A DNA stretch of 64,000 nucleotides from Paraspadella gotoi (GCA_051294375.1 CM119263.1:4296161-4360160); one strand, 5' to 3'. Shown: positions 1-11,940, counted from the stretch's first letter. The notes: a model not told the origin generated them from the letters alone. A program made the numbers and translations.

Positions 1-1200
1 TATAAATACCAAAACAAACAACATATTTTGTACAAATATGTTTATCTCATTCATTTCCAGCAGATTTTCAAATTGTCATATCGTAGAATTTTTGTTGGAC
101 AAAATATTTTTTTATATATTATTCAATATTCATGTATTGATAGAAAAATCGCAATATATATATTATATACATTATTGTTTACTTTAAAACGAAAGAACCA
201 TCAATTCATGAAACTAGAATTATCAATTCTTCTCGTGTAAATCAATCGCATCATATGCAAACTAGATTAAAGAAACTAAGTCTCATTCAATCCAACCTTC
301 AACTCCATTTCATTCTGCGCCGCAAAATAACTTGTCTTTCCTTTCGCATTCTGATCCGCGCCTTCCCTCCATTTATCAGATTCAACTCACCCGATCTTTT
401 TCATTTTATTCATTTATTTTCTCAATCGTATTCATTCGTTTTCATTCGTGGGTTTTTTCATCCTTTTCATTCACGAGTTTTTCCCATCACGTTGATTCAT
501 TTTCTCCATTTTTCATTCGCCCAATTGTATTCATTCTTCATCTCATATCATCCAGATGCATTATTTCCCTCATCTTTCGATCCGAGGACTCGTTTCCCTT
601 TTCTCTCTTAATCCGAACCCAATCCAAAGCGTCGTGCTTCCTTTTATTTCCAAAAAGGTCCTCCTCGACCAAGCAAGGGACCAAGCTCACAGTTTCGCCT
701 TAACCAAGCTCAAAAGTCAAATATAATCTCCACCCCGCATTCTTCCTAAGCCAATCCACGTTTCTCTTTCGATTCCCCAAAGGATTAAGAATCAAATCTG
801 AAACAAAACAAGAAAAGAAGAGAAAATCTATTTTTATCTCGTTGTTGTTTTGTTTTGTTCCTCTTTAATTTGTTTGTTCTTTTGTTTGTTCTTCTTATCC
901 GAGAAAACCACTCATCGGTCGGGACTTCGAGATTTTGATGTTCGTTTTCTTTTTTTTTTGTTTCTTTAATCTTTTATTCTTCTTATCTCCTTCTTCTCAT
1001 TCTACTTCTCCTTCTTCTTCTGCTTCTTTATTTCATTGTTTGTTTTCTCTGTCTCCTTCTTCGTCTTTTTCAATCTTTTTATTCCTCCTCTCCTGGATAT
1101 TTGATTTTGTAATATTCTTTTCTTTCTAGTTATATCTATTGCTCTCATTTAATAGATTAATTAATTTTTTTATTATTTCTTTTGTCGTTTAGTTTCTTTT
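1..1200. other. pyrimidine-rich low-complexity sequence, no gene seen
   Basis: AT-rich at first, then strongly T/C-rich on the + strand from about 290. A degenerate TTCATTC-type repeat runs from about 395 to 545, and TTCTTCTC-type stretches from 935 to 1130. The open frames here are phenylalanine/serine-rich translations of these tracts and show no domain, so none is called. Confidence 0.7.
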
Positions 1201-1224
1201 TCACGTAAAATTTTCGTAATTTTA

Positions 1225-1440
1225 TAGAGGGTACTAAGTGGGCGGAGGGCCGTAACTTTAGCCAACTCGTCAGCGATAGAAGGAATTTTAGACTTGAAAG
1301 TTGAAACCATGCTGCTCCGTAGGAAATCTCCCGGCCTGGAAATGACCACACGATTTCATGGTCTTTAGCCGGTTTTACTCATAGTCACGACTAAGGAATG
1401 ATGGCTGCCTATCAAGGTGTCTATGAGAAATCATCGCGAC
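1225..1440. other. complex-sequence island, unassigned
   Basis: About 215 bp of base-balanced, non-repetitive sequence stands out inside T-rich surroundings. It could be part of a dispersed repeat, but I see no clear tRNA-type box B, terminal repeats or domain in either strand. No function is assigned. Confidence 0.3.
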
Positions 1441-1599
1441 TAGTTTTCTTTCTTTTTATTTTACCATTATTTTTAGGATTGGAATACAAATAAACAAATA
1501 AAAAAAAAGAATAGACAAAAAATATATTAAATGTTAATTACGAGCCTGCAATCGAAAACATCAGTTATAAAAATGTGACCTTGAGGATTGGCAAATTCG

Positions 1600-2300
1600 G
1601 GATAGAAAAGGATCGATTCGTCTCTACCTCCCTCCCTCCTCCTCCCTCCTTCTCTTTCCTCGCTCTCTTCTTCTCTCTCCTCCTCTCTCTTCCTCGATTC
1701 GTCTCTACCTCCCTCCTCCCTCCTTCTATTCCTTCTCCTTCCTCGCGCTCTTCTTCTCTCTCCTCTTCTCTCTTCTTCTTTCGTTCAATTAAAAAAAAAT
1801 CGTAGTTGAATATCCGTTGGGTGAAAAAAAAAGTGTTGAACAAATCATTTGACAAATCGAATTATATCGACGACTTAAAGACAGGAAGGAGAAAGAGAGA
1901 GGGGGAGGAGGAGGAGGAGGGAGAGAGAGAGAAAGAGAGAGAGAGAGACGGTTTCTTGGTCGTGTCATTTACTTTCTCGATCCTCGTTCCATGACTCACT
2001 GAATGACTGACTGACTGAATGACTGAATCATCAATTTGCAATTGAATTCGCTCATTTACCTCTTGCACTTTTGCTTTCTCGTTCAATCACCCCATCGGAC
2101 AATTGACTTTAAGCTGAGACTCACGTCTCTCTCTCTCTCTCGTTTCTCATTCTCTGTCTCTCTCTCTCTCTCTCTCCTCTCTCTCCCTCTCTCTCTCTCA
2201 TGCTCGGTCTCCTCTCTCTCTCTCTCTCTCTCATCTCTTTTCTCTCTCTCTCTCAGTCCTCTCTCTCCCTCATCCTCCTCTCTCTCAGCCTCCCTCTCTT
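1600..2300. repeat. CT/GA-rich simple-repeat cluster
   Basis: CTCC-rich sequence (1620-1780) is followed by a GA tract (1880-1950), a short TGAC/TGAA repeat near 1990-2030 and a (CT)n tract at 2125-2298. The strand bias switches from CT to GA and back, so hairpins are possible. Overlapping open frames are arginine/glutamate or serine/leucine strings. Confidence 0.85.
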
Positions 2301-2509
2301 CTCGGTGCAATCTTCTAGCATTCTCCCCCACACTTATTGGACTTTCATTATTATTTTTCATCACTTTTTATCATTTTTAAAATGTTTTCACTTTTTACTC
2401 CAAAAACATAAATAAATTTTTCTCTTTTCGTCATCGTCATTCGTTTTAATCGGTTATACAGGATAAATACTTCGTTTTAAACGAATTTTTCACTTCATTT
2501 TTTTTTCTT

Positions 2510-2728
2510 NNNNNNNNNNNNNNNNNNNNNNNNNNNNNNNNNNNNNNNNNNNNNNNNNNNNNNNNNNNNNNNNNNNNNNNNNNNNNNNNNNNNNNNNNNN
2601 NNNNNNNNNNNNNNNNNNNNNNNNNNNNNNNNNNNNNNNNNNNNNNNNNNNNNNNNNNNNNNNNNNNNNNNNNNNNNNNNNNNNNNNNNNNNNNNNNNNN
2701 NNNNNNNNNNNNNNNNNNNNNNNNNNNN
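2510..2728. other. assembly gap (219 N)
   Basis: Run of N flanked by a T-rich tract on both sides. Content unknown. Confidence 0.99.
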
Positions 2729-2857
2729 TTTTGTCATTTTTGCTGGTTTATTAGATTTTTAACGTTTCGCGCCACCTTAGCTATCATCAAAATCTCATCG
2801 ATCAACGAATCCCAACCAATTTCAAGTTTTTGACAGATTACACATGACCTTAGCGAA

Positions 2858-3046
<189 letters not shown>

Positions 3047-3206
3047 ATTTTTTAAACCTCGAAATCTGAGGTCGGAGTTTAAAGTTTGAAATCTTCGGAT
3101 CACAAAATCAGAAATAAATTCGATGTTTTCTTCTGTAAATTAAAAATCTAAAGCTGCCGGTTGTTTTTGTTATTGTCATTCGTCATCATCGTCGTCGTAA
3201 AGTTGT

Positions 3207-3278
3207 CATTGACCCGGCCATTGACCCGGCCATTGTCACGGCCATTGTCACGGCCATTGACACGGCCATTGACTTGGA
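3207..3278. repeat. 12-bp tandem repeat, about 6 copies
   Basis: The unit is CATTGACCCGGC, with T/A and C/A variants such as CATTGTCACGGC. The period is a multiple of three, so one frame reads a four-residue repeat (LTRP/LSRP). No start or domain supports a protein. Confidence 0.9.
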
Positions 3279-3354
3279 TTTATGTCCTCGTTGTCACGCG
3301 TTTCGGAATCTTTAATTTTCCATTTTCAATCAAGCTTCATTTGCTGGAAATAAA

Positions 3355-3605
3355 AAACGCTCGCTGTCTCAAAAACTCGTTGTCTGCGAAACCAAAACAC
3401 TCCCCGTCTTCACAACGCTTATCGAACGCTAAAAAAAAATGCTCGCAGTCTCAAAAACTTTCTCCGGCCACCAGATAAGAACGCTCGCTGTCTCAAAAGC
3501 TCTCGCCGCCCGAGAGATAAAAACGCTCGCTATCTCAAAAACTCTCTCCGGGCGCCAGATAAAAACGCTCGCTATCTCAAAAACTCTCTCCGGGCGCCAG
3601 ATAAA
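3355..3605. repeat. 42-bp minisatellite
   Basis: Units contain ACGCTCGCTATCTCAAAAAC and CTCTCCGGGCGCCAGATAA. The last three units begin at 3481, 3523 and 3565, a spacing of exactly 42. Upstream units from about 3355 are progressively degenerate. In the + frame from 3439 this yields a 14-residue repeat, which then runs into a lysine string from an A-rich tract (3660-3720). Coding is unlikely but the frame is open. Confidence 0.9.
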
Positions 3606-3820
3606 TACGTGTTCACAAGAGTCTCTCAGTCCGTTCGTTGCACTCTCGCTAATGGCGCCACAAAAAAAAAGGAAAAAGAAAAAGAAAAAAAAGAGAAAAA
3701 AAAAGAAGAAAAAAAAAAGAGGCTGAGATAAAAAGTGTCACGTCCCTTCGTTTTTCTTTTCACGCGAGGCGCGCGGACGAACGTGACAGTCGTGACATTG
3801 TGACACGAAACACGTGACAC

Positions 3821-3836
3821 GAGAGAGAAAGAGAGA

Positions 3837-3900
<64 letters not shown>
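3821..3900. repeat. (GA)n microsatellite
   Basis: Almost uninterrupted GA dinucleotides, preceded by repeated GTGACA/CACGTGACA words at 3780-3820. Confidence 0.95.
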
Positions 3901-3903
<3 letters not shown>

Positions 3904-4189
3904 CGCAATTTTGACGTAAAAAGTGCAACGAGTTTCTTTTTCTTGTTCTCGACGCGTGACTTTCGGCTTTCGTCTTTTTTTTCAATTTTTTTCCTTTCGT
4001 GCTCTGCTTTTTCTTCACTCCCACAGTTTGTTCTCTCTTTTCACTCCCCTTCGCTCTCCTCTCCTCTCTTCCACTCTCTCACTACCCCCAGTCCCCCCCC
4101 CACGAACGCCGCGATCTCACCGCCCCTCTTTATCCCTCGGGCGTTTTCTGGGGTTACGCTCGGCACGGGAGTCGGAATGTGACAAGAAT

Positions 4190-4380
4190 TCGGGAGAGGA
4201 GAAAAGAAAAGAAAAGATAAGAAGAGAAGAGAAGAAAAGAGAAGAGAAGAGAAGAGAAGAGAAGAGAAGAGAAGAGAAGAGAAGAGAAGAGAAGAGAAGA
4301 GAAGAGAAGAGAAGAGAATAGAAGAGAAGAGAATGGAAGAGAAGAGAGGTGAAGAGAAGAGAAGAGAAGAAAAGAGAAAA
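4190..4380. repeat. (GAGAA)n pentanucleotide array
   Basis: About 190 bp of GAGAA units with few variants, purine-only on the + strand. The long TCTTC strand gives a phenylalanine/serine open frame without meaning. Confidence 0.95.
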
Positions 4381-4399
4381 ATTGAAGAAAATGAAAAAA

Positions 4400-4992
4400 A
4401 GAAAATTAACATCGAGTAAATTGATAAGTAATTAATTTTTTCTCCGCCAACAAAATTTATCGATGATAATTTTCCTTTTAACTTTCCCTAACTCACCCGA
4501 TCGAGTTTGAACTCACCTCAGGCGAGATGATTGCGAATTTATTCATGGATCTTCTGGTACAGTGAATCAAGCGAAAACTTATCCGTGAGTACCGGTTATA
4601 ATTTTATATTATCACCAATACGAAATATTCTCCTATTAAATGATATTTAGTTGGTACATTTACGAATTTTTTATTTCACTACCGACATAACGTCTACAAA
4701 CAATTTCATATTTTTCTACTGGAGTTAACAATATTTATAATTATAATTATAATTTTAATTATAATTAACAATAATTACGTACCATAATTGTCTGAGTAAA
4801 ATTCACTGTAATCTGCCAATAGTCTAAATAGTCTGTCTCGATTTTGTGAAGCCATTTTATTTCTGAAATCAAAAAGACAAATTTGCATTCATTTCTTGTG
4901 CATGAAACTTCCAAGTTTTCTTTTGTGAGATGTGCAGTTTTTAAATTCAAATTATTTTTTCGCATTCAACATTTCAATGCTTTTTTTTTCTC

Positions 4993-5031
<39 letters not shown>

Positions 5032-5660
5032 AGACTGCACCCCCGAGCATCACCTCTCCTTGCCTATTGTATCCAGAAACCACCTTGACATATAAAAAAT
5101 AAAGAAACTCGGCTCTCGGTCATTAATTCATTTATCGGCGTCCGCATCGTCTTCCTAATTCGCAACAATTAACCGAAACCAAATCAAACCTCATTTTTCT
5201 TGCGTTAGATTGTTGAGGAGATGAGCAGAGAGAGTCGGAGAGAAGAGAGAGAGAGAGAAGAGGTTTTCTTTTTTTTCATAAGAAAAAGAAAAATTAGTAA
5301 AATTGAACGCAGCAATAAAACATTAAAAAATTCGTTGTTTTTCATAAGAAAGTTGATTTTAGGAAAATGTGATTCCGGAGTAAATGTATGAGGAATAAAG
5401 GAAGAAGATCGATTCAGTTTAGAAAATAACTGCTAAGGGGGGTTGGGCGGTGGGGGTGTCCAAAGTCCTTAAATCTGTTCTCACTCGATTCTATGTAATT
5501 ATATTCAAAAAAGGTTTTTTCTTTAACAAAAAAAAACAATGTTGGGTTTGAAATCCGATTCCTGGATGAATCCCGAGCCTCGCCGGGTTGATAGAGAGAG
5601 AGGAGAGAGAGACGAGAGAGAGAGAGAGAGAGATGATGAGAGAGAGAGAAGAGAGATAGA

Positions 5661-5691
<31 letters not shown>

Positions 5692-6170
5692 CCCGTTTGA
5701 TGATTCGTAATCTTCGTCGGAGGAATTTCGTCATTGATTGACGAGGAATCGAATGCCGATCGATCGAACGAAAAGTAACAGAGAAATAGAGAGAGAAATG
5801 TGACGGTAAATGAAACAAAATGTGAAAAAAAGTAAATAAAATGTGAATTAAAAAAATGAATTAAAATGCGAACAAGAATTTAAATCCAGACGTAATCTAG
5901 TGATTTCTGTGAAGTTTGAATAAAAAATAAAATTAATCTTAAATAGATTCTTAAATAATTTGGCGTTTAAAAATGTGAACAATCACAAGTGAAAAAGAAA
6001 TAAAAAATAAATTTTGCCTTATTATTAAAAAAAATGTTAATTTGAGCATAAAAGGTAAAGAAAAAGAATCTTGTATTCATATTTTAATCATCTTCTGATT
6101 CGACAGAAAGCTAATTCAAAGCATCAAAAGCAAAAGAGAAAATGAAAGTGACCAAAACGCGAAAGAACAT
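4400..6170. other. AT-rich non-coding stretch with small GA tracts
   Basis: AT-rich sequence with GA microsatellites at about 4995-5027, 5225-5262 and 5595-5690. No open frame has recognisable domain content. A gap begins at 6197 after a CT tract (6172-6196). Confidence 0.7.
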
Positions 6171-6196
6171 AATCTCTCTCTCTCTCTCTCTCTCTC

Positions 6197-6722
6197 NNNN
6201 NNNNNNNNNNNNNNNNNNNNNNNNNNNNNNNNNNNNNNNNNNNNNNNNNNNNNNNNNNNNNNNNNNNNNNNNNNNNNNNNNNNNNNNNNNNNNNNNNNNN
6301 NNNNNNNNNNNNNNNNNNNNNNNNNNNNNNNNNNNNNNNNNNNNNNNNNNNNNNNNNNNNNNNNNNNNNNNNNNNNNNNNNNNNNNNNNNNNNNNNNNNN
6401 NNNNNNNNNNNNNNNNNNNNNNNNNNNNNNNNNNNNNNNNNNNNNNNNNNNNNNNNNNNNNNNNNNNNNNNNNNNNNNNNNNNNNNNNNNNNNNNNNNNN
6501 NNNNNNNNNNNNNNNNNNNNNNNNNNNNNNNNNNNNNNNNNNNNNNNNNNNNNNNNNNNNNNNNNNNNNNNNNNNNNNNNNNNNNNNNNNNNNNNNNNNN
6601 NNNNNNNNNNNNNNNNNNNNNNNNNNNNNNNNNNNNNNNNNNNNNNNNNNNNNNNNNNNNNNNNNNNNNNNNNNNNNNNNNNNNNNNNNNNNNNNNNNNN
6701 NNNNNNNNNNNNNNNNNNNNNN
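6197..6722. other. assembly gap (526 N)
   Basis: Run of N entered from a (CT)n tract, suggesting that a long microsatellite stopped the assembly. Confidence 0.99.
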
Positions 6723-6799
6723 CCCTTCCTCCCTCTCCACTTCATCTCTCAGCCTTAATTCGTTTGTTCCAGTTAATTAACCTTTTTTCGAAAATTGTT

Positions 6800-6935
6800 C
6801 AGCTGCGTCTTCGAATTCAAAGAGTCGCTGCGTCAGCTTCCGGAAAACGGAAAGTCGGCGGCGTCGGCCGGGGCGGCGGCGGCGGCTGCTCTGTCTGAAT
6901 CGGCGGCGGCGGCGGCGGCGGCGGCGAAAAAACCT
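6800..6935. repeat. (CGG)n / GC-rich CpG island-like tract
   Basis: Dense GGC/GGCGGC repeats at about 6855-6885 and 6900-6930, within an otherwise AT-rich neighbourhood. Such GC-rich (CGG)n tracts are often found in 5' untranslated exons or promoters of animal genes. No exon can be assigned here, so this is only a possibility. Confidence 0.75.
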
Positions 6936-6939
6936 CTCG

Positions 6940-8540
6940 ATTTTGTTGGGGTTGATGAAGTTTAGGAAAAAAAGAGGTTTTAGGTGAGGTCTAAGTTTGG
7001 GGTGAGGTTTTCTCGTTTATGATATTTGAGAGACTTGATGGTTTGAGTCGATTTTGGATTCGAGAGATGAGAACCGAAGGGTAAGTTTGATAATTAGTGG
7101 CATTATTCCTCAGAGGATTAAGTCACTAATGGAATTATTTCTCAGAGGAGTAAGTCACTAATGAATTATTCCTCAGTGGAATGAAAAACGATCACAAGGT
7201 AAGGAAAATAATTGCAAAAGGAAGAAGAGAAGCAAAAGAAAGAGCAAGATAGCGGAAAAAGGATCCAACAGGAGAGAAATTGTGAGAAAACAGAGAAAAG
7301 CTGTGACGATTTGTGAGAAAAAAAGTCACAAATACAAATTTCGGTATGAAATTCCACCAAATTTTGTTTTGACTTCTTTAAAAAAAATTGGAGATTAAGT
7401 CGGAAAAATGACTGAAAACTTTTTTTTCTTTTTTTCTTTACAAAAAGAATTTTTTAAAAAAATTTTTCTTTTTTTTCCGCGAATCCAAAAATTCCATTTT
7501 TGAAGATGAAAAAAATTCCATCAACAATTTTTCTTGCAGTTTTCACCATCAACTTTGTCATCATAAAAAAAAACAACATCAGTTCAGAAATTCCTTCAAC
7601 GACGTAATCACAAAGGATGACAATCCATAACGGATGACGCAAACCCCTGCAATGGCTCCAAAGCTACCGCCAACAGCAGCAGGAAACAGCAAGAAAAAGC
7701 GAAAACGCCTAAGCCATTGATGAATGCAACGCAAATGAGTCATCAATGGTTGTAGTTGGTATTTCTCTCTGTTTGGTCTTCGATCTTAGTCCCAAGTCTC
7801 GAGTCTCCTTCTGGTTTGTTTATCAGTTTCCATTTCAGAGATTTTTTTTTAAAACGAAGTTTGTTTTCTCTCTCATGTTGATCATTGAAGACGTTAGCTT
7901 CATCAGCATCAACAACACCGTCCTTTTAGAGTTCGTAAATACTAGATCGTCGTCGTCGTACGTCGTCATGTCGTCTTCGGTATTCATAAAGAGGGCGATC
8001 CACCCAGCCTCAAGCATTAGGAGGGGATCGACCGCCTGCAGCTGTCGCCTTCTCTCTCTCTCCTCTGTCTCGCTCATAGGCCAGGTTCTGCGATAGTCAT
8101 CTCAATCTCAAGTCTCAAGGATCGTTCACTCTTCTCTCGGTCTCTATCGAGATATCTCCTCTCTCTCTATCTGCTTGCATTTTTAGGTTCTTGTTTTCGC
8201 TCATGTCGACTATTTGCCATTCGTTTCACTATATAACACGTATTCTTCTCACATCGCTTACAATTTTCCATAACATCTCCTTCCGATCACCTTCCCATCT
8301 CATTTCCATCTTTGCCCTCCTTGTTTTCCCATCTCCTTCCCATCTTCTTTCTATCTCCTTCCCATCTCATTTCTATCTTTGCCCTCCTGGTTTTGACCTT
8401 TCCTTGACATCTAATTCTCCATATTATTCCCATCTCCTTACCATCCTCTTTCTATCTCTTTCCCATCACCTTCCCATCTCATTTCCATCTTTGCCCGCCT
8501 CGTCTTCCCGTCTCCTTTCCTCTCGTTCCGCCCTCGACTT
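6940..8540. other. no gene seen; mixed AT-rich and CT-rich sequence
   Basis: Includes a short triplicated motif near 7100-7180 (GTCACTAATG next to ATTATTCCTCAG-type words) and a CCCATCTCCTTTC-type degenerate repeat at 8275-8500. Open frames are short and low-complexity. Confidence 0.6.
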
Positions 8541-8579
8541 TCCAGATTCAGATGAGCAGCGAATTTAAGCTCAAAAAAC

Positions 8580-8850
8580 TCATCGTCGTCGTCTTCGTCA
8601 TCGTCGTCTTCATCGTCGTCGTCTTCATCGTCGTCGTAGTTTTCATCGACGTCGTCGCGGTCATCTTCGTCGTAATCGTCGTCGCTACCGTCGACGTCGT
8701 TGTTGTCGTCGTCGTTATCTTTGTCATTATCGTCAAAGTTGTCGAAACGTTCAACTTAGTCTTTTGTGTCATCATTGTTGTCATTGTCGCCGTCTTCGTC
8801 ATCTTCTTATTCTTCCATGTCGTCGTCGTCGTCGTTGTCAGCCGAATCCT
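8580..8850. repeat. degenerate (GTC)n/(TCG)n trinucleotide array
   Basis: Long run of GTCGTC, GTCATC and TTCGTC triplets. One + frame reads a valine/isoleucine/phenylalanine string that mimics a membrane protein. It is better explained by the triplet repeat. Confidence 0.85.
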
Positions 8851-8936
8851 CATGGTAATCATGGCGCCTCGGGTCGCGAGCGCCACCCACGTCTTAAATA
8901 CGTCTTCAAAGTTGAACCCCTACTGAAACGAGGCAT

Positions 8937-8963
8937 TATCATCATCATCATCATCATCATCAT

Positions 8964-9017
<54 letters not shown>
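8937..9017. repeat. (ATC)n microsatellite
   Basis: About 27 ATC units with one ATA variant near 8963. Confidence 0.97.
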
Positions 9018-9356
9018 GTTATGTCACCTTTACTTAACTAATTACTTCATCAAATTAAACGTACAAATATTTTTTTAATTAAGTTAATTTAAATTTTCTT
9101 TTTAGAATTTGACATCGCGAAAAAAATCAAACTATTCGTTGACGTCATTTTAACGTCAATTGACGTCACGCCAGTCCCACGTCAACGAAAAAACGATTTC
9201 AAATAGAGAAAAGAAATTACCAACGATTTCTCTCTTCATTTCTCTCGACGAAAATAATAAAAAAAAAGAAAAAAGAAAAGAAAAGAAATAAACGAAATCT
9301 CGAAATTATCAACGCGCCATCTATCGCCAGACAACGTCAACTTTCGTATCGACGAG

Positions 9357-10583
9357 ATGCGGCGACATCCGGTAGACGACGACGGTTTTAAGGCGGCGCT
9401 CTTTGACGCCCGCGACGCTCACCGAAACGACGCCGCCGACGACGACGAAAACGAAGTCGGCGTTTTCCGAAAATTCGAGTTCACGCCGGGTCGTGGCGCC
9501 GGCGCCTGCGCTACGGGTCCCCCGGCGTCGACGCCGTCGCCGACCCGAAACCGGCGCGCCGTCTCCTTAGCGAGGACGCAACCTCCCAAAAATTTCCATT
9601 CGAAATCAGTTTTCTCTCGTTTGGAGGAAGTTTTCTCCTGCTCCTCCTCCTCCTCCTCCTCCTCCTTTCCTCAGCCCCTCTCCACCATCTCCTTCCTCGC
9701 TCGTCCAATCCTCTCTCTGTCGGCTTCGATCTTTACCGACATCCGGTCCATCTTGACCGAACAACTCGCATCCTTCGATCCGAGTTTGGCCGAAGTAAAG
9801 ATTAACTCGACGACTTTACCGACGAATACGTCGTCTTCTACGGCCGACACACCTCGACGATCCCATCGAGACTCTAAGACGCCTTCCCATCGACTGCCGC
9901 CTCGCAGCAGCAGGATCAGCAACAGCAGCAGCAGCATCTTCGGCCGCCGAATCGTCGCAGGCAGCATTCGCCGTAGCGAAGGAGGGAAAGTTCGCCGCAT
10001 TCGCCGCAGATCGAGTGGAATCCACGGCGATCGCCGCAGCATCGTCTATCGTCGACGACTCGGCGTTCTTAAACTCGTCTTTGATAGCATGGGATCCGAT
10101 GACATCGACTCTGATTGTAACGACAATGACTGCATTGACTCCGATTGCATAGTCTCTGATTGCATCCACTCTGATTATAAGAACCCTGACTGCATTGACT
10201 CTGATTGTAACGACTCTGATTGCATCGACTCTGACTGCCTCGTCTTCGATCGCATCTCCGCCGACCGCAACCGTTCAACGTCCAAAAATCCCCGCCTTTC
10301 ATCCTCCGAACCAAAAATCGACGCCGAATCTAAAATTTTCGTCGGCGTCGAAAGAGGCGCTAAATCCGACGCTAGATGCGGCGCCGCGACGAAGGATTGC
10401 GGCGCTAAATCCGACGCTAGATGCAGCGCCGCGACGAAGGATTGCGGCGCTAAATCCGGCGCGGCATGGTTTCTTCCGGCGCTGCTGGTGCTGCTCGTCA
10501 ACTTCGTCGCCGACGTCGATGCGGCAAAGGGTGAGTTACTTTTGAGGGAACTTACCACGGGCAATATTTATAGTATTGTCTAA
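9357..10583 (+). CDS. candidate host exon: 408-codon GC-rich open frame
   Basis: This is the longest open frame of the window without N, from ATG 9357 to TAA 10583. Its composition and CpG content differ sharply from the AT-rich flanks. The protein begins basic/acidic and low-complexity, becomes serine/arginine-rich in the middle, then has a 15-bp-period acidic repeat (DSDC-type, residues about 245-295) and a 45-bp repeat (GAKSDARC-type, about 334-370). Near the end lies a hydrophobic segment (WFLPALLVLLVNFVADVDAA) that resembles a signal peptide or membrane anchor. Immediately after it, at 10531, is GTGAGT, a strong splice donor, so a real coding exon would end at 10530 in phase 1 and the last 17 residues would be intron read-through. 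A later in-frame ATG at 10089 is an alternative start. No family is recognised. The repeats and the arginine-rich antisense frames leave open that it is a non-coding GC-rich tract. Confidence 0.35.
   Translation: MRRHPVDDDGFKAALFDARDAHRNDAADDDENEVGVFRKFEFTPGRGAGACATGPPASTPSPTRNRRAVSLARTQPPKNFHSKSVFSRLEEVFSCSSSSSSSSFPQPLSTISFLARPILSLSASIFTDIRSILTEQLASFDPSLAEVKINSTTLPTNTSSSTADTPRRSHRDSKTPSHRLPPRSSRISNSSSSIFGRRIVAGSIRRSEGGKVRRIRRRSSGIHGDRRSIVYRRRLGVLKLVFDSMGSDDIDSDCNDNDCIDSDCIVSDCIHSDYKNPDCIDSDCNDSDCIDSDCLVFDRISADRNRSTSKNPRLSSSEPKIDAESKIFVGVERGAKSDARCGAATKDCGAKSDARCSAATKDCGAKSGAAWFLPALLVLLVNFVADVDAAKGELLLRELTTGNIYSIV
10104..10240. repeat. 15-bp minisatellite in frame with the 408-codon frame
   Basis: Units of the type GACTCTGATTGCATC or GACTCTGATTGTAAC occur about nine times. 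The period is divisible by three and the frame stays open, giving a Asp-Ser-Asp-Cys-Ile/Asn repeat. Confidence 0.9.
10356..10470. repeat. 45-bp tandem repeat, about 2.5 copies
   Basis: Starts at 10356, 10401 and 10446; the first two units differ by one base (GATGCGGCG versus GATGCAGCG). In frame it encodes a 15-residue repeat. The near identity suggests a recent duplication. Confidence 0.92.
10531..10536 (+). promoter_or_regulatory. candidate 5' splice donor GTGAGT
   Basis: AAAGG|GTGAGT follows the hydrophobic segment of the upstream open frame. It matches the metazoan donor consensus. No acceptor can be linked to it. Confidence 0.4.
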
Positions 10584-11084
10584 AATATTATTTTGTATTA
10601 CTTAGTTTTATTCGTAACAACTTTATTTTAGCAGCTATATCTGTGCTGTCCTCTTTGGAATTTACGATTAAATCACGATGGTTTCGTCCTCAGCGATTTA
10701 CTTTTTATTACCATAAATAGTACATTTTAAAAATTTTATTAACGATTTATTAAGCTCAGTAGGGAACAAACTATAAATGCGAGGTGAAGTTCTTGCAACA
10801 AGAAAAATTACGCAAAATAGATTGTAGCATCGAAGCATCTTACTTGATCTTCTATCTTCCTTGCGGTATAATTAATTATACATTATTATTAAATTTGGAC
10901 TTAATCTCCTTTCGATCCGCGGATGTGAAAAGGGATTTGATTTTTTGTGAAGTGAAAATCGAGTCTCGCGTCGGTGACTCTTCGTCCCCGACGGCGACGG
11001 GACGCAGAGAAAAAAAATTTAAAAGAACAAAAAATAAAAAAGAAGAACAAAAAAGAACCAAAAAGAACAAAAAAGAACAAAAAA

Positions 11085-11400
11085 GGGCCTTATTTTCCCA
11101 GAGCGCCGATTTTGGAACAATTTGGAATTGAATTAATCTTTTTTTAAAATTAGGGAATAGGCAAAGAATTATGTTAGTGAGGTTAGAGATTTGGTTAGTG
11201 ATTAGGGTTATGGGTTAAAAGTTAGGTTAGGAATTAAGGATAAGGTTAAGGTTAAGAAATAGGTTAAGGTTAAAGGGATTAGGCATTATTGTTAGATATT
11301 GAGATATAGGTTTAAAAATATAGTCAGGTTTAATATTATGCTTAAAATTGAATGCGGGGTCAAAGGAACAGAAATGGGGCATTCTCGGAAAAGAGAACTG
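11085..11400. mobile_element. short inverted-end element with degenerate TTAGG-like core (copy 1)
   Basis: The left end GGGCCTTATTTTCCCAGAGC (11085) and the right end, which reads GGGGCATTCTCGGAAAAGAG on the + strand (11377), are imperfect inverted repeats: the TTTTCC-AGA-GCC core is shared when one is reverse-complemented. Between them, 11150-11340 is a degenerate tract of GGTTAGG, GATTAGGG and GGTTAAG words. The same arrangement recurs at 25046-25432. No open frame is present. It could be a non-autonomous DNA element, or satellite with palindromic ends. Target-site duplications are not clear. Confidence 0.5.
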
Positions 11401-11821
11401 AAAACTATTTTTGGTTAAAAAAAAAAAAAATAAATCTGAATCATCCGTTTAGTTTTTTTTGGGGAGAAAAACTAACAAGGAATAGAAATTCGAGGGAAAA
11501 AAATCTGAAAAAGAAATATTGGTTAGACTTAAGTTTTTTCGGAAAGAGAGATGAACATGTGATGTCTGTCTGTCTGTCTATCTGTCTCATTGTCTCTCTG
11601 TCTGTCTGTCCCTCAGCGTCAAATGCGGCAAAGATGTTTACCCAAGGAACACACATCCCGAAAATAAATTTAACTTTGACTATCGCCGACTTTCCGATAT
11701 CAAGACTTTAATGGTCGTAATGGTTGGACGATTTAAATTGTTAAGGTTAAGTGGAAAAGCTTTGTCCTTCCGTAAAAAAAAATAAGAGGGGAAAGTTTGT
11801 TTTTCGTCGAATTGGCTCCAC

Positions 11822-11940
<119 letters not shown>

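Noticed and set aside
2036-2380. Arginine/glutamate or serine/leucine frames at GA/CT tracts throughout (also 26085-26439, 28000-28373, 42642-43053)
   Set aside because: Pure dinucleotide-repeat translation; open in several frames at once.
8552-8926. 124-codon valine/isoleucine-rich frame resembling membrane helices
   Set aside because: It follows from a GTC/TCG triplet repeat; other frames of the same tract are equally open.
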